DNA of 64,000 nucleotides, from NCBI GenBank assembly GCA_965227145.1, contig OZ245730.1:6014001-6078000 (forward strand). Reading direction: 5' to 3'. Below are positions 27,118 through 36,900 of the stretch, piece by piece. Made by a program: the position numbers and the translations under genes. The DNA comes from JACKAQ01 sp965227145. Its GTDB lineage: Bacteria; Calditrichota; Calditrichia; RBG-13-44-9; J075. Position 1 is the stretch's first letter, and every line of letters begins with the position of its first letter. A model generated the notes under the pieces. It was given only the letters and a program-made list of their open reading frames with translations, did not search any database and had not been told where the DNA came from.

Positions 27118-27312
27118 TGTTGCCTCCAAAAATTTGGATGAATAATCTGCCATTCAAAACGGAAACAATCGAGCTGGCGTTACTTGAACACCAACCCGAT
27201 TTCCTGTAAGACATAGTCTTGTCGTCTAAATTTTATCCTGAACGGCTATACTTTGATATTAATTTACTGTTTTTGAACAATTATGCAATACCCAAAAGGG
27301 GGAATTTTTGCG

Positions 27313-28767
27313 TTATGCCATCACCCGTTCTACGAGGTATTCCATAATTTTATCCTGCGAAATGCGTTCCTGATTCATAGAATCGCGTTCGCGAAGGGTA
27401 ACCGTGCCGTTTTCCAGCGTTTCGGAATCAACGGTGATGCAATAGGGTGTGCCGATTTCATCCTGACGGCGATAGCGGCGACCGACAGCGGCTGATTCAT
27501 CATAAAATACCCGGAAGTGTTTGCGCAGCCCATCCACAATATTGTGGGCGATTTCCGGCATGCCGTCTTTTTTCACGAGGGGGAAAACGGCGGCTTTCAT
27601 TGGCGCGATGGTCGGCTTGAAGCGCAGAACCACGCGATCTTCTTCTTCCGTATAGGCATCCGCCAGCGCGGTTAAAATCTGGCGATCGACGCCGGTGGAT
27701 GTTTCCACAACATACGGAATGAATTTTTCGCGGGTTTGATCATCAAAATACAGCAGGTTTTTGCCGGAAAATTCCTGATGGCGTCCCAAATCGTAATCGG
27801 TGCGGTTGTGAACGCCTTCCAGTTCGCTCCAGCCGAAGGGGAATTCGTACTGAATATCGAACGCTGCTTTGGCGTAGTGCGCCAGTTCGTCCGGACCGTG
27901 TTCCTTAAAGCGCAATTTTTCTTTGCGGATGCCCACGCGATCGTACCATTCCAGCCGGCGGGCTTTCCAGTATTCAAACCAATCGTCATCGCTGCCGGGC
28001 GCGACAAAATATTGCATTTCCATTTGCTCAAATTCGCGCATGCGGAAAATAAAGTTGCCCGGCGTAATTTCGTTACGAAATGCTTTGCCGATTTGCGCGA
28101 TACCAAACGGCACTTTTTGCCGCGATGATTCTTTAATATTATGAAAATTCACATAAATGCCCTGCGCCGTTTCCGGTCGCAGATAGACAATATTGGCATC
28201 GCTTTCCACCGGACCCATAAAGGTTTTGAACATCAAGTTGAACAAACGCGGCTCGGTAAGCGTGCCGGGTTTGTCCGTATCCGGCCCGACGATGTTGGCG
28301 TATTCGCCGTGCGCAATTTCCGTGAGCGATACGGTTTCGTAATCATCCAGGCTGATGCGGGCTTTTTTGATGGTTTTGGCAATATGATCCGGATTGGTTT
28401 CCGGAAACGCATACATCACACCATTGCCGGATTTGGGTTTGTACACCGCAAGCTGGTCTTCGCGATAGCGGTTTTTGGTTTCGCGGCAATCGATCATCGG
28501 ATCGGTAAAGCCTTCCACGTGCCCGGAAGCTTCCCAAACGCGCGGGTGCATCAGGATGCTGGCGTCAACGCCTTCAATATCGTCGCGTTCGTAAACCATG
28601 GATTTCCACCACAATTCCCGGATATTCTTTTTCAGTTCCACACCCAACGGACCGTAATCGTAACAACTGTTGATTCCGCCGTAAACCTCACTACTTTGAA
28701 AGATAAAGCCCCGCCGTTTGCACAGCGATACAAGTTTGTCCATCGTATCGTTGGTTTGTTTTGCCAC
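27313..28767 (-). CDS. glyS: Glycyl-tRNA synthetase (class II)
   Basis: The 484-residue enzyme is of the single-chain alpha2 type, with no separate alpha and beta subunits. Class II motifs are visible: LRPETAQG, motif 2 FRNEITPGNFIFRMREFEQM, STGVDR, and a motif-3-like RFKPTIAPMKAAVFPLVK. The C-terminal anticodon-binding domain follows (EIGTPYCITVDSETLENGTV). It charges tRNA-Gly. The upstream region (28768-28881) is short and no T-box-like structure was recognised. Confidence 0.97.
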   Translation of the reverse strand: MAKQTNDTMDKLVSLCKRRGFIFQSSEVYGGINSCYDYGPLGVELKKNIRELWWKSMVYERDDIEGVDASILMHPRVWEASGHVEGFTDPMIDCRETKNRYREDQLAVYKPKSGNGVMYAFPETNPDHIAKTIKKARISLDDYETVSLTEIAHGEYANIVGPDTDKPGTLTEPRLFNLMFKTFMGPVESDANIVYLRPETAQGIYVNFHNIKESSRQKVPFGIAQIGKAFRNEITPGNFIFRMREFEQMEMQYFVAPGSDDDWFEYWKARRLEWYDRVGIRKEKLRFKEHGPDELAHYAKAAFDIQYEFPFGWSELEGVHNRTDYDLGRHQEFSGKNLLYFDDQTREKFIPYVVETSTGVDRQILTALADAYTEEEDRVVLRFKPTIAPMKAAVFPLVKKDGMPEIAHNIVDGLRKHFRVFYDESAAVGRRYRRQDEIGTPYCITVDSETLENGTVTLRERDSMNQERISQDKIMEYLVERVMA

Positions 28768-28881
28768 GATAAAAACTCCGGTTATTATTCAACTGATTTG
28801 TTTATTCGCTGTTCTCGCCGAAGTGTTCCGGCGTGTTGTTTTATGCGTCAAAGCGAAAAATATAACACAAATTTGGCGGGA

Positions 28882-29646
28882 TTACACATACCAATTTAAG
28901 GATTTTAGGGTGATGCGGCTTTCGGTGTGGTGCTCCAAATGGCTGAGCAAAGTGGCGGTAATATCCGGATGGCGGGAGAAATGACGGCTGTTCGTGACTT
29001 CCGGCAGCGCGTCGATGGTGCATTCCGCGAGCGCGGCAAGCTGTTGCCAGGCTTGCTGGTTGAGCGACACCGTTTGCCCGAGATGTGCGGATCGCTGGCC
29101 GGCGCAAATCAGGGTGCCTTCGCGATAATCCAGCTGCACCGGAAATTGATCCGGCGGACTGCCGGTTTGCGGACAGTCCGAAAGCTGCCAGCCAAAACCG
29201 AGAATCCGGCTCATTTCGAAAATGAAATGCCAGAGATAACCCATCGATTCCACCTGCCGGCTGTCGTTTAGCGATTGCAGCCAGTCGATGGTAAAGCGAA
29301 AAAAACCGCCAACCGGTTCGTGGCTGCGGAACAATTGGTGGAGCAACTCCGCAGCGGCAAATGCGCCAGCGGTTTTTGGCAGATCGTCGCGGGTGTGTTG
29401 AAACGCGTTCAGCAGCGTTGCGGCGGTCAGCGTTTGCAAATCGCGGCCATCGCGGTGCGACAGCACAATTTCGACATGATTCAACGTTTCCAGCACGCCG
29501 CGAAACGGGCTTTTCGGGCGCAGCGCACCTTTCGCAACCACGCCGATGCAGCCGTGCGTTTCGCTGAACAGGTGAATAATTTTGCTGGATTCGCGCCAAC
29601 GGGTAGCGTGCAGGACCAGTGCTTCTGTTTTTATGAACTGTGGCAT
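28882..29646 (-). CDS. recO: Recombination mediator RecO
   Basis: The 254-residue protein has an N-terminal OB-like domain (EALVLHATRWRESSKIIHLF and GVVAKGALRPKSPFRGVLET) and a helical C-terminal domain. The family helps RecR load RecA on SSB-coated DNA. Unlike many RecO proteins there are only scattered cysteines (DCPQTG and later), so the zinc finger appears to be lost. It is separated from glyS by about 114 bp and transcribed in the same direction. Confidence 0.9.
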   Translation of the reverse strand: MPQFIKTEALVLHATRWRESSKIIHLFSETHGCIGVVAKGALRPKSPFRGVLETLNHVEIVLSHRDGRDLQTLTAATLLNAFQHTRDDLPKTAGAFAAAELLHQLFRSHEPVGGFFRFTIDWLQSLNDSRQVESMGYLWHFIFEMSRILGFGWQLSDCPQTGSPPDQFPVQLDYREGTLICAGQRSAHLGQTVSLNQQAWQQLAALAECTIDALPEVTNSRHFSRHPDITATLLSHLEHHTESRITLKSLNWYV

Positions 29647-29680
29647 TTTTTTAAAGGATAAGGGTTAAAGGATACAGTAG

Positions 29681-29700
29681 AGGCGCTTCACGAAGCGCCT
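29681..29700. repeat. 9-bp-arm palindromic hairpin in the recO-mgtE gap
   Basis: The palindrome aggcgcttc-ac-gaagcgcct has perfect 9-bp arms and sits inside a trio of 22-bp imperfect tandem units beginning at 29689, 29711 and 29733. No T-run follows, so its role is unclear. Confidence 0.7.
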
Positions 29701-29744
29701 AAAAATTCTTCACGAAGCACCTAAAAATTCTTCACAAAACGTTG

Positions 29745-29764
29745 TAAAAATTCCCCTCCGGGGT
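29745..29764 (-). terminator. Weak terminator-like hairpin after mgtE
   Basis: The stem cccc-tcc-gggg (29753-29763), followed on the minus strand by aattttt, stands 4 bp past the mgtE stop. The stem is short, so confidence is modest. Confidence 0.5.
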
Positions 29765-29767
29765 TGT

Positions 29768-31144
29768 TCACCCACCGATGAGAGTGTAGCGCAGTGCCAG
29801 CGTCATTAGCCCAAAGTATATCAGCAATCCGACAACATCGTTGAATGTGGCGATGAGCGGGCCGGTTGCATTTGCCGGATCGACATCTATTTTTTTGAAT
29901 CCGAACGGCACCATTGCCCCAAAAATGGAGGCGTTGAGAATGACAATCAACAGCGTGCCGGACAGGATTATCGCAAACGATAAATCTTTAAACCAGAAAA
30001 TAACGATAGAAAATATCATCGCGGCGATAATTAAACCGTTGACCAGCGATGCCCGCAGTTCCCGGGTCAGCCTGCGGCGAATATCCCGCGGATTGATTTC
30101 GCCGGTAGAAAGCCCGCGAACCACAATAATGCTGGATTGCTGTCCGGTGCTGCCGCCCATTGCCATTACCAACGGCACAAAAAAAGCTGCTGCCAAAATT
30201 TGGTCGATGGTCATTTGATGAAGTTGCATCACCCAGGCAGAAACAATTTCGCCAAAAAAAGCGATCAGCAGCCAGGGAATACGCGCTTTCACAATCGGCC
30301 AAACGCTTTCTTCCAGAATTTCTTCTTCGCCGATACCGGCGATCCGGGTAATGTCTTCTTCCGCTTCTTCCTGAATAACGTCCACCACGTCGTCGATGGT
30401 GATGCGCCCGATAAGCTGGTGTTTGGTATTGACAACCGGTGCGGATACCAGGTCGTATTTCTCGAAAATGCGCGCTACTTCTTCCTGATCCATATCGCTG
30501 CGGATGGCGAACACATCTTCATCCATAATGTGGCGGATGAGGTTATACGGCTTGGCAAGAATCAGCTCTTTCAGCGAAACCGAGCCTACCAGTTTGCCAA
30601 AATCGTCGATAGCGTAACATTGGTAAATTTCTTCCACTTCTTCGCGTTTGCTGCGCAACTCGTTGATGGCTTCTTCCACGGTGTTATCGGCATTGACGGC
30701 CACAAATTCTTTGGCCATAATCCCGCCGGCGGAGTCCTCCGGGTAGTGCATCAATTCCTGAATATCTTCGGAATATTCGTCTTCCACCTGCGAGAGCACT
30801 TCGGTGGCGCGCTCGTTGGAGAGCACCGAAACCACGTCCGCCGCGTCGTCCGAATCCATCTCGTTCACCAGTTCGGCAATGCGCGAACTGTCCAGCACTT
30901 CCAGCACATCTTCGCGGATGGATTCGTCAAGTTCCGTGAGCACCTCGCTGGCTGTTTCCTGATCCAGCAACGCCAAAATCGGTCCGCGATATTCATTCTC
31001 CAACCGCTCGAGCATCTCGGCGATGTCCGCAGAGTGCAGATCCGCCAAAATATTCAGCACCAATTCGGTCTGTTTGTTTTCGAGCAAATATTTGATGTTG
31101 TCGAGAATTTCTTCGTTGTTGATGTCGAGCGTAGAGGGTGTCAT
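29768..31144 (-). CDS. mgtE: MgtE-family magnesium transporter
   Basis: The 458-residue protein has the usual MgtE order: an acidic N-terminal helical domain (about residues 20-130, LNILADLHSADIAEMLERL), two CBS domains (about 140-260, MAKEFVAVNADNTVEEAINELR and later MDQEEVARIFEKYD), then about five membrane helices including ILSGTLLIVILNASIF. It transports Mg2+ and is gated by cytoplasmic Mg2+. The ATG at 31144 overlaps the rsmA stop as ATGA, and GAGGAG stands 8 bases upstream. It is therefore probably translationally coupled to rsmA. Confidence 0.93.
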   Translation of the reverse strand: MTPSTLDINNEEILDNIKYLLENKQTELVLNILADLHSADIAEMLERLENEYRGPILALLDQETASEVLTELDESIREDVLEVLDSSRIAELVNEMDSDDAADVVSVLSNERATEVLSQVEDEYSEDIQELMHYPEDSAGGIMAKEFVAVNADNTVEEAINELRSKREEVEEIYQCYAIDDFGKLVGSVSLKELILAKPYNLIRHIMDEDVFAIRSDMDQEEVARIFEKYDLVSAPVVNTKHQLIGRITIDDVVDVIQEEAEEDITRIAGIGEEEILEESVWPIVKARIPWLLIAFFGEIVSAWVMQLHQMTIDQILAAAFFVPLVMAMGGSTGQQSSIIVVRGLSTGEINPRDIRRRLTRELRASLVNGLIIAAMIFSIVIFWFKDLSFAIILSGTLLIVILNASIFGAMVPFGFKKIDVDPANATGPLIATFNDVVGLLIYFGLMTLALRYTLIGG

Positions 31145-31950
31145 CCTGATTGCTCCTCTTTTAGATGGCGGTATATTGCCTCGGTTAGATCGATCCACTG
31201 CGGGATGGTGAGTTGTTCCGGACGCAGGGTTAAGTTGGCATCTAATTTATGCAAAAGCGTTGAAGGGAACAAGATTGATAATGATTTACGGAGCATTTTG
31301 CGGCGTTGCTGAAAGCAGTTGCGGATCACTTTCCGGAACAGATCGAAATCGGAAAACTGGTCGCGAACCCCTTTTTTGAAGCGCAGCCGGATAACCACGG
31401 AATCCACTTTCGGGCGCGGCGAAAACACGCTGGCCGGAACGGTGAACAGCCGCTCGACATCCGCAAATAACTGCGAATTGATCGCCAGCAATCCGTATGC
31501 TTTGCTGTTTGGCTGGGCAACCAGCCGGTCGCCGACCTCTTTTTGCATCATCAACACCGCGTGATAAATATGATCAGCCGCGTCGAACAGGTGAAATAAA
31601 ATCGGTGTGGTGATGTTGTAGGGAATATTTCCCGCCAAAACAGTCGATTTTTGGGGATTTGCAGCGCGGGTCAAATCCACATTCAGCACATCTTCCTGCA
31701 ACAAATTGAACTGCGGTTCACCGGCAAATCGCACCGTAAGCAAGTCCGCCAATTGCGGGTCCACCTCGATGCCCAGATACGGATCGCCACACGCCAGCAG
31801 CATTCCGGTGAGCGCGCCCTGCCCGGGACCGATCTCGATCACCAGTCGCGGTGCGGGTGCATCCAGCGCGGCCGCAACAATTTTTCGCGAGATGTTCGCA
31901 TCGTTCAAAAAATTTTGCCCCCATCGGCGTTTCGGGCGAATGCCACTCAT
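31141..31950 (-). CDS. rsmA: 16S rRNA dimethyladenosine transferase RsmA (KsgA)
   Basis: The 269-residue enzyme dimethylates two adjacent adenines near the 3' end of 16S rRNA. It has RRWGQNFLNDANI at the N-terminus, the SAM motif VIEIGPGQGALT, the catalytic NIPYNI motif, and FSPRPKVDSVVIRL. The length fits. The ATG at 31950 overlaps the stop of the nuclease-like gene, and its own stop overlaps the mgtE start, so three genes are chained by ATGA overlaps. Confidence 0.96.
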   Translation of the reverse strand: MSGIRPKRRWGQNFLNDANISRKIVAAALDAPAPRLVIEIGPGQGALTGMLLACGDPYLGIEVDPQLADLLTVRFAGEPQFNLLQEDVLNVDLTRAANPQKSTVLAGNIPYNITTPILFHLFDAADHIYHAVLMMQKEVGDRLVAQPNSKAYGLLAINSQLFADVERLFTVPASVFSPRPKVDSVVIRLRFKKGVRDQFSDFDLFRKVIRNCFQQRRKMLRKSLSILFPSTLLHKLDANLTLRPEQLTIPQWIDLTEAIYRHLKEEQSG

Positions 31951-32396
31951 TTTAGCTCCGTAAAATTTGGTAAATCGTTTAAAAACTTTAGGTTACCATC
32001 GTCGAAAAGTTGGCAGCAAAAGTGATCCATTCCGTTGCTAACCAGCAAATACGGCGCGTGCAGCACGCTGTTGTACGTGGCGATCTGCACAAACGTTTCC
32101 TCGTTGATGGGCACATCCGGCGCTTTGCATTCGGCGATCAATTTCGGCTGCATTTCCCGGTCAAAGGCGACCACATCGCAGCGGCGGCTGGTGGTGTACA
32201 CCTTCAGCGTGGCTTCAATTTGCATCAGTCCGCGCGGAAAACCGCGATCGCGAATCAAAAATTGCACCAGATGCTGGCGCACCCATTCTTCCGGTGTCAG
32301 CGCCACATATTTTTTGCGTAAGTCGTCAAAAATCTGCGGTTTATTGCTGATGGTTTGTACCCGGAAATCGTACTGCGGGAAGTTGAGTATCGGCAT
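31947..32396 (-). CDS. HsdR N-terminal-like (PD-(D/E)xK) nuclease-fold protein
   Basis: The 149-residue protein contains CDVVAFDREMQPKLIAECKA, in which Asp and the E-C-K triplet match the metal site of PD-(D/E)xK nucleases. It resembles the stand-alone type I restriction HsdR N-terminal domain protein often seen in FCB bacteria. No methylase or specificity gene is nearby, so it is unlikely to be a restriction system. The start is uncertain: a GTG at 32423 and the ATG at 32396 are both possible, and no good Shine-Dalgarno marks either. It overlaps rsmA by ATGA. Confidence 0.65.
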   Translation of the reverse strand: MPILNFPQYDFRVQTISNKPQIFDDLRKKYVALTPEEWVRQHLVQFLIRDRGFPRGLMQIEATLKVYTTSRRCDVVAFDREMQPKLIAECKAPDVPINEETFVQIATYNSVLHAPYLLVSNGMDHFCCQLFDDGNLKFLNDLPNFTELK

Positions 32397-32603
32397 TTCC
32401 ACGATGGGAACGTATCTCCACACTTGTAATTTTACATTTTCTCGATTAATTTACGCAATTATTCGCAAAACCGGGCTGCGATTCATTACGCAATCGAGCA
32501 TGGATAAATAATAAATTCTGTAACTTGGCACAACTTTAATTATCAATCAATTATAATCGATTGAATTGAATTTGAAAAACGTTACAAAACGGAGATGAGA
32601 TAG

Positions 32604-33875
32604 ATGAGTAAATCGCGTACAATTACCCTGAAACGGGTGGTCGTTACCGGAATGGGAGCGCTCACGCCGATTGGCAACGATTTGCAAACATTCTGGAAAA
32701 ATCTGACGGCCGGTGTTAGCGGCGCGGTGCCGATCACCCATTTCGATGCCAGCCAGTTCCGCACCCAGTTTGCCTGCGAACTGAAAAATTTTGATCCGCT
32801 GGATCATCTGGATCGCAAAGAAGCCAAACGGATGGACCCGTACACCCAATATGCAATGGTTTGCGCGGCCGAAGCCATTCGCGATGCTCAAATGGATTTG
32901 GAAAAGCTGGATAAAGATCGCATTGGCGTGATTTGGGCGTCGGGTATTGGCGGACTGAACACCTTTCAGGAAGAGATCAGCAAATACGCCACCGGCGACG
33001 GGCGCCCGCGTTTCAACCCGTTTTTTATCCCGAAAAAAATTGCCAACATTGCCTCCGGCATGATTTCCATGGAATACAAATTTCGCGGTGTGAATCTGGC
33101 GACGGTAACGGCATGTGCCTCATCCACCAACGCGTTGATCGATGCGTTCAACTACATCCGGTTGGGCAAGGCGAATATCATCGTTTCTGGCGGATCGGAA
33201 GCGGCGGTGACTGCGTCGGGCATCGGCGGATTTAACGCGATGAAAGCGCTCTCCGAACGGAACGATTCGCCGGAAACGGCATCGCGCCCGTTTGATGTGG
33301 ATCGCGACGGATTTGTGCTCGGCGAGGGCGCCGGATGCCTGATTCTGGAAGATCTGGATCACGCCAAAGCACGCGGTGCCAAAATTTACGCGGAAGTGAT
33401 CGGCGGCGGCATCAGCGCGGATGCCTATCACCTGACCGGCACACACCCGGAAGGCGAAGGCGCGGTTTTGGCGATGACCGCAGCGCTGGACGATGCGCAA
33501 ATTACACCGGCGGATGTCGATCACATCAACATGCACGCCACTTCCACGCCGCTCGGCGATGTGAGCGAAGCGAAAGCGATTCACCGGTTGTTCAAACATT
33601 CGCTAAATAAAATTAACCTCAGCGCCACCAAATCGATGACCGGGCACCTGCTCGGCGCTGCCGGCGCAGCGGAAAGCATCGCAGCGGTGCTGTCCATTGT
33701 GGACGGCATTATTCCGCCGACAATTAACACCAAAAATATTGATCCGGAAATGCCGGAGGGATTGAATTACACCCTCGGCAAAGCCGTAAAACGCCCGGTG
33801 AACATTGCGATGAGCAACACCTTCGGTTTTGGCGGACACAATGCCATCACTGTTTTCCAGAAATTTGAGGACTGA
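32604..33875 (+). CDS. fabF: 3-oxoacyl-[acyl-carrier-protein] synthase II
   Basis: The 423-residue condensing enzyme extends acyl-ACP chains with malonyl-ACP. The catalytic triad is visible as Cys171 (TVTACASSTNAL), His311 (NMHATSTPLGD) and His348 (SMTGHLLGAAG). The N-terminus RVVVTGMGALTPIG is characteristic. GGAGATGAG lies upstream of the ATG. It is not next to other fatty-acid genes here. A strong terminator follows. Confidence 0.97.
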   Translation: MSKSRTITLKRVVVTGMGALTPIGNDLQTFWKNLTAGVSGAVPITHFDASQFRTQFACELKNFDPLDHLDRKEAKRMDPYTQYAMVCAAEAIRDAQMDLEKLDKDRIGVIWASGIGGLNTFQEEISKYATGDGRPRFNPFFIPKKIANIASGMISMEYKFRGVNLATVTACASSTNALIDAFNYIRLGKANIIVSGGSEAAVTASGIGGFNAMKALSERNDSPETASRPFDVDRDGFVLGEGAGCLILEDLDHAKARGAKIYAEVIGGGISADAYHLTGTHPEGEGAVLAMTAALDDAQITPADVDHINMHATSTPLGDVSEAKAIHRLFKHSLNKINLSATKSMTGHLLGAAGAAESIAAVLSIVDGIIPPTINTKNIDPEMPEGLNYTLGKAVKRPVNIAMSNTFGFGGHNAITVFQKFED

Positions 33876-33890
33876 TTGTTTGCATAAAAA

Positions 33891-33916
33891 AACCGGGCGA
33901 AAATTGTCGCCCGGTT
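33891..33916 (+). terminator. Rho-independent terminator of fabF
   Basis: Arms aaccgggcga (33891-33900) and tcgcccggtt (33907-33916) form a stem with a 6-base loop, beginning 15 bp past the fabF stop. An A-run precedes it, so it can also stop minus-strand transcription. Confidence 0.85.
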
Positions 33917-33962
33917 ATGTTTCCCGAATTTCAAAACCGTTTTGATTTCATCACATTTTATC

Positions 33963-36900
33963 CTACTTCAACAAAATCATCTTCCGCGATTTGACGAAAG
34001 TTCCGGCGCTGAGCCTGTAAAAATATACGCCGGATGCCACGATGACGCCGCTATTGTTACGACCGTCCCAGATCATTTGGTAGCGTCCGGTGGTTTTGCG
34101 TTCGTTCACCAGCGTTCTCACTTTTTGCCCCAAAACGTTGTAAATTTCCAGTTTCACATCCGCCGGATTGGGAATGGCGAAAGCAATTTCCGTTGTCGGG
34201 TTAAACGGGTTCGGGTAGTTTTGCGCTAGATCGAAAGCTGTCGGCAGCAGGTCCGGTTCGATGGCTGCGGGTGCGGCTGTAACTACCAGCGTATCACCCG
34301 GAATATTAGCGATATTTGCCTTGAAGAGGAACTGGTCTTCCCCGGTTCCGCCGGGCGAAAACGGCACCTCGCCTCGCCTCGTTACCGTCAGGAAATACAT
34401 GATGGGTACCTGATTTGAGGTGAGTTCAACTTCCAATGCCGGATCCGGGGTTTCGCTGTAATCGGTGTCGTAAATGAATAGCCATTCACGTGGTCCCGCA
34501 CCAAGGATGTTATCGTCGCTGGAACTCGGTGGCCAATACTTTCCATCTACCAATCCACCCGGTTGGTTATTTTCCAAATGTCCGATTGCCAGTCGCCGTG
34601 GATTGTTTACATCGGTAACGTCCCATGCCGAGAGTGGAACACTTCGTGTAAAATCCTGATAGGAATAACCGCCAGCAGTGTTGATAATGAATGGTGCAAA
34701 CTCCGGTTGCGCTGGTGATCCAGCAGAAAATCCACGCCCGAACCGATAGCCGTATGACACGTTCGGATCGCCACCTGTTTGATCAAATGCAGGATTATAA
34801 AGAACGGAACCGTCAGCAACTTGTGCGAAGACCAACAGCACATCTTTAAGCGCATTCGGTTTAACATACGGCAAGCCTCCGCCATAAACCTGGTTTGGGC
34901 TGCTCCAGCCAATGGCGCCATTAAAGCCTTCAAAATCAAATCCGTCGCCACCCGCCCAACTAATCGGCCGGTTGCCGGAAACTACCTGCCAGCCATCATC
35001 TCCGGGAGTTACACCCGGGACAGGGCTAATAACCTGATATTCCACGCCATCCACCACCGGATGCGGGAAGTAGATATCATCCGGCATTGCAACCGGCTGG
35101 TTTTGCAGTTTTTGCACGTTTTCATTTAAATCCAGTAAATGCCAGACGACTTTGTTCTCCGCTGTCACTGAATCGAAAGTAATTTGATACTGATGGCTGT
35201 TCAGCAATTCCGGATTCGCAACGATGGGTGTAATATTTCGCGAAGGACCAATAATGGATGTAATGTGCAGCGTATCGCCCCATCCCGTTGCCGGTGTCCA
35301 GTTGGTTATCGGCAGGGCGCTGTGCCCGGTGAATGTGTGATTATCGAAAATAATCGTATAATTAAGCGACAAGCTGTCACCCGATAACCCGGCCTGTTCC
35401 AGTAAAAATAGCGCGGGATCGCTCGCAGTCGCTCCACCGGCAATTGTTCCGGGATATTGGGCCAACTGGTTTTGGGCCAGTGGCTCTAAATTGCGTACGT
35501 AAAAGTCATCAATCGTGTTGATCTGATCAGTATTTTGAACGTCAAATGCGATATGAACTTTTTCGCCGTTGTTTACCTGCCCATCCTGAAGTGCGTTTTC
35601 CCAAATCACATGGAAATTGGAAAGCACTGGCGCAGGTCGAAATCGCAATCCGCTCATTGCACCGGGAAATTGGATAATCCCGGGATTTTGCACCACATTG
35701 ACCGTAGCGCCATATGAATATTTTTTGTTAGTAACGGTTGTTTCATTTCCCCAAATACCGTCGTTTGCGGCACCGTCATTGTGCGCGCCGTCATCAAACA
35801 ATGATACGGTAAAATTGGTACCAATGCCGTTTATCGGTTCAAACAACATTTCAGCGGCAATCACATTTTCGAGATAACCCAAATCCGCCTGCAACAATGC
35901 GGTTGTATTTGTGGCGGTCGATGCTGTTATCTCGAAAGATGTTGCCGGATATGGCGTAAGTGATTGCCCGTATAAATCCCGGATTGAAGTTACATTTTGA
36001 ATGAGCGTTGCAACGCTGGTCAGGTTATCCCCGCTGCCGGAATTACCGCCAACCAGCGCCAAAACAACTTCCTGGGTATCGCCGGGCTGCATGTGAAATT
36101 TACCGGTGCTCAAAACGGATCGCCGGTCGGATGCCTGTAGAAATACGCCGTCAATATCACCGGTTCCGGTGAGGGGATTGCCATTCAAGGGAAATTTTGT
36201 CGGTTGACCGGCGTTAGGACCGCTGGTAAATGTGTATGGCGTTACATTAGTTGTATCGCTGGTTGGCAGGAAACCCCGCAAGAGATTATACCACGCCAGT
36301 GTGCCATCATAACTGAAAGGCGGATCTGTAATTGTTGTTCCGGCTGCAAAGTAGCTGTGGGACGTCATTGGCAAATTCCGAAAACCTGCACGGCGTTCAA
36401 AATCGAACCAGGCCGTATCGCCCGGCGATGTTTCGATTGGTCCCTGCAACAAGGCATAACCGGCTGCGGAAGGTGGTAAGCCAAAGTCATCAAAATCCGT
36501 ATCTGTTGGATTGCCACTGTAAGTATAGCCTAAATTCAGGCTTTCATCGCAGCCGACCAGGTCATCCGTATAGTTACCGATATCCTGGTCAGCCCACCAG
36601 CTCAAATACATGTGGCGTATTTCCAATCCGGATTTATTGATAATCCGGTACCGTTTATACTGCGCCTGACCGAGTGGGCCGTTTGATTTATAGCCCCAAA
36701 GTGTAATTTGTACTTCCAGCCCGATTGGCGGTGAGTTGTAGAGATCATTTGCCAGCACATCATTTACAACTAACCATATCACCTGATCTGCACCCTGCAA
36801 TCCCGGCTCATCCACACCGGAATCGTAAATGCCATTACCGTTGGTGTCTAAAAATGGCGCGCCGAGATCGGTTGGCCAATTGTTCCACGAAAATGCGTAA

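Noticed and set aside
30137..31312. 391-codon plus-strand reading frame
   Set aside because: It is antisense to mgtE and its His/Phe-rich translation looks like a mirror of membrane codons.
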